Part shown: piece after piece, positions 6,238 through 6,387 of the stretch
Position numbering within the stretch: the first letter of the stretch is position 1
Layout of the letters: each line of letters starts with the position of its first letter
Source of the DNA: Bacteroidia bacterium
Lineage (GTDB): Bacteria; Bacteroidota; Bacteroidia; Bacteroidales; GCA-2748055
Reading direction: 5' to 3'
Assembly (NCBI GenBank): GCA_004525825.1
Contig: SPBY01000183.1
Location: 1 to 6,387 of the forward strand
DNA: 6,387 nucleotides
The notes under the pieces: model-generated
The model's input: the letters and a program-made list of their open reading frames with translations, nothing else
Told to the model about the DNA's origin: nothing
Databases searched by the model: none
Position numbers and translations under genes: made by a program

Positions 6238-6387
6238 ATGAAAAAAATATTTATACTATTGATGGCCTGTGTTTTGATAATTCCTCTGCAGGCACAGCAG
6301 ACCGAAGCTGTGGTTAAGGAGGCACCCGCAGTGCCAGAAGTGGCTGAAGCGACTGAAGTGGCTGAAGCGACTGAAGCGACTGAAGCG
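6238..6387 (+). CDS. Secreted protein with Val/Ala/Glu/Thr repeat tract, N-terminal part (3' end outside window)
   Basis: Fifty codons are visible, open to the window end. The start M-K-K-I-F-I-L-L-M is followed by a hydrophobic core and L-Q-A before Gln-Gln, a clear Sec signal peptide with likely cleavage after residue 19. Mature sequence begins Q-Q-T-E-A-V-V-K-E-A-P and moves at once into an acidic low-complexity tract in which V-A-E-A-T-E occurs twice, then A-T-E and A. Such Ala/Glu/Pro-rich stretches usually act as flexible spacers in the periplasm or at the cell surface, before a folded domain not seen here. Cys11 is not a credible lipobox because hydrophobic sequence continues beyond it and position -2 is Met. 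The leader AAATCAAAAAACAACAAG is A-rich with no Shine-Dalgarno, normal for the phylum. The upstream ECF-type promoter suggests envelope-stress or surface-signal control. Function unknown. Confidence 0.75.
   Translation, partial: MKKIFILLMACVLIIPLQAQQTEAVVKEAPAVPEVAEATEVAEATEATEA
6340..6387 (+). repeat. In-frame 18-bp / 9-bp tandem repeat
   Basis: The 18-base unit GTGGCTGAAGCGACTGAA occurs perfectly at 6340-6357 and 6358-6375. It is followed by another nine-base GCGACTGAA (6376-6384) and GCG at the window end. All copies are in frame and encode V-A-E-A-T-E and A-T-E. Near-identity at DNA level points to recent slippage expansion. The true length beyond the edge is unknown. Confidence 0.9.

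Noticed and set aside
6268..6270. Cys11 of the last gene as a lipoprotein lipobox cysteine
   Set aside because: Only ten residues precede it, position -2 is Met, and hydrophobic sequence continues to residue 17. A standard signal peptidase I site after L-Q-A fits better.

Overview
The window looks like a chromosomal segment from a member of the Bacteroidota, probably a free-living or anaerobic Bacteroidales-type lineage. Three things support this. There is a very large periplasmic sensor built on the hybrid two-component (Reg_prop / Y_Y_Y) plan. Start codons lack Shine-Dalgarno sequences and often follow A-rich leaders. One upstream region matches the Bacteroidota housekeeping promoter TTG-N20-TAnnTTTG (first base off consensus), and another matches an ECF-sigma promoter (TGTAAC-N17-CGTC). 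The species cannot be named from sequence alone. All supported genes are on the + strand.

Layout. Bases 1-578 hold the 3' end of a TPR-repeat protein gene whose start lies outside the window. A 79-bp gap with a plausible housekeeping promoter follows. Then come three tightly packed genes that look like one operon: a small DUF2721 membrane protein (658-1134), an AHSA1/SRPBCC-fold protein (1146-1526, 11-bp gap) and a 1547-residue sensor-phosphatase (1532-6175, 5-bp gap). After a 62-bp gap with an ECF-type promoter, a new gene starts at 6238. It encodes a secreted protein with a signal peptide and a Val/Ala/Glu/Thr repeat tract, and it runs off the end of the window.

The notable item is the 1547-residue protein. 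From N to C terminus it has a signal peptide, two tandem family-3 solute-binding (Venus-flytrap) domains, fourteen Reg_prop-like propeller blades (enough for two seven-bladed propellers), a Y_Y_Y domain, one membrane helix, a coiled coil and a SpoIIE-type PP2C serine phosphatase. It merges three signalling designs: BvgS/EvgS-like tandem flytraps, the HTCS-like double propeller, and a partner-switching phosphatase output in place of a histidine kinase. I infer that it reads one or more small ligands in the periplasm, possibly with a polymer or glycan fragment, and controls dephosphorylation of an unidentified cytoplasmic phosphoprotein. No STAS-domain or anti-sigma kinase partner is encoded here. 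I saw no RNA genes, CRISPR arrays or mobile elements.
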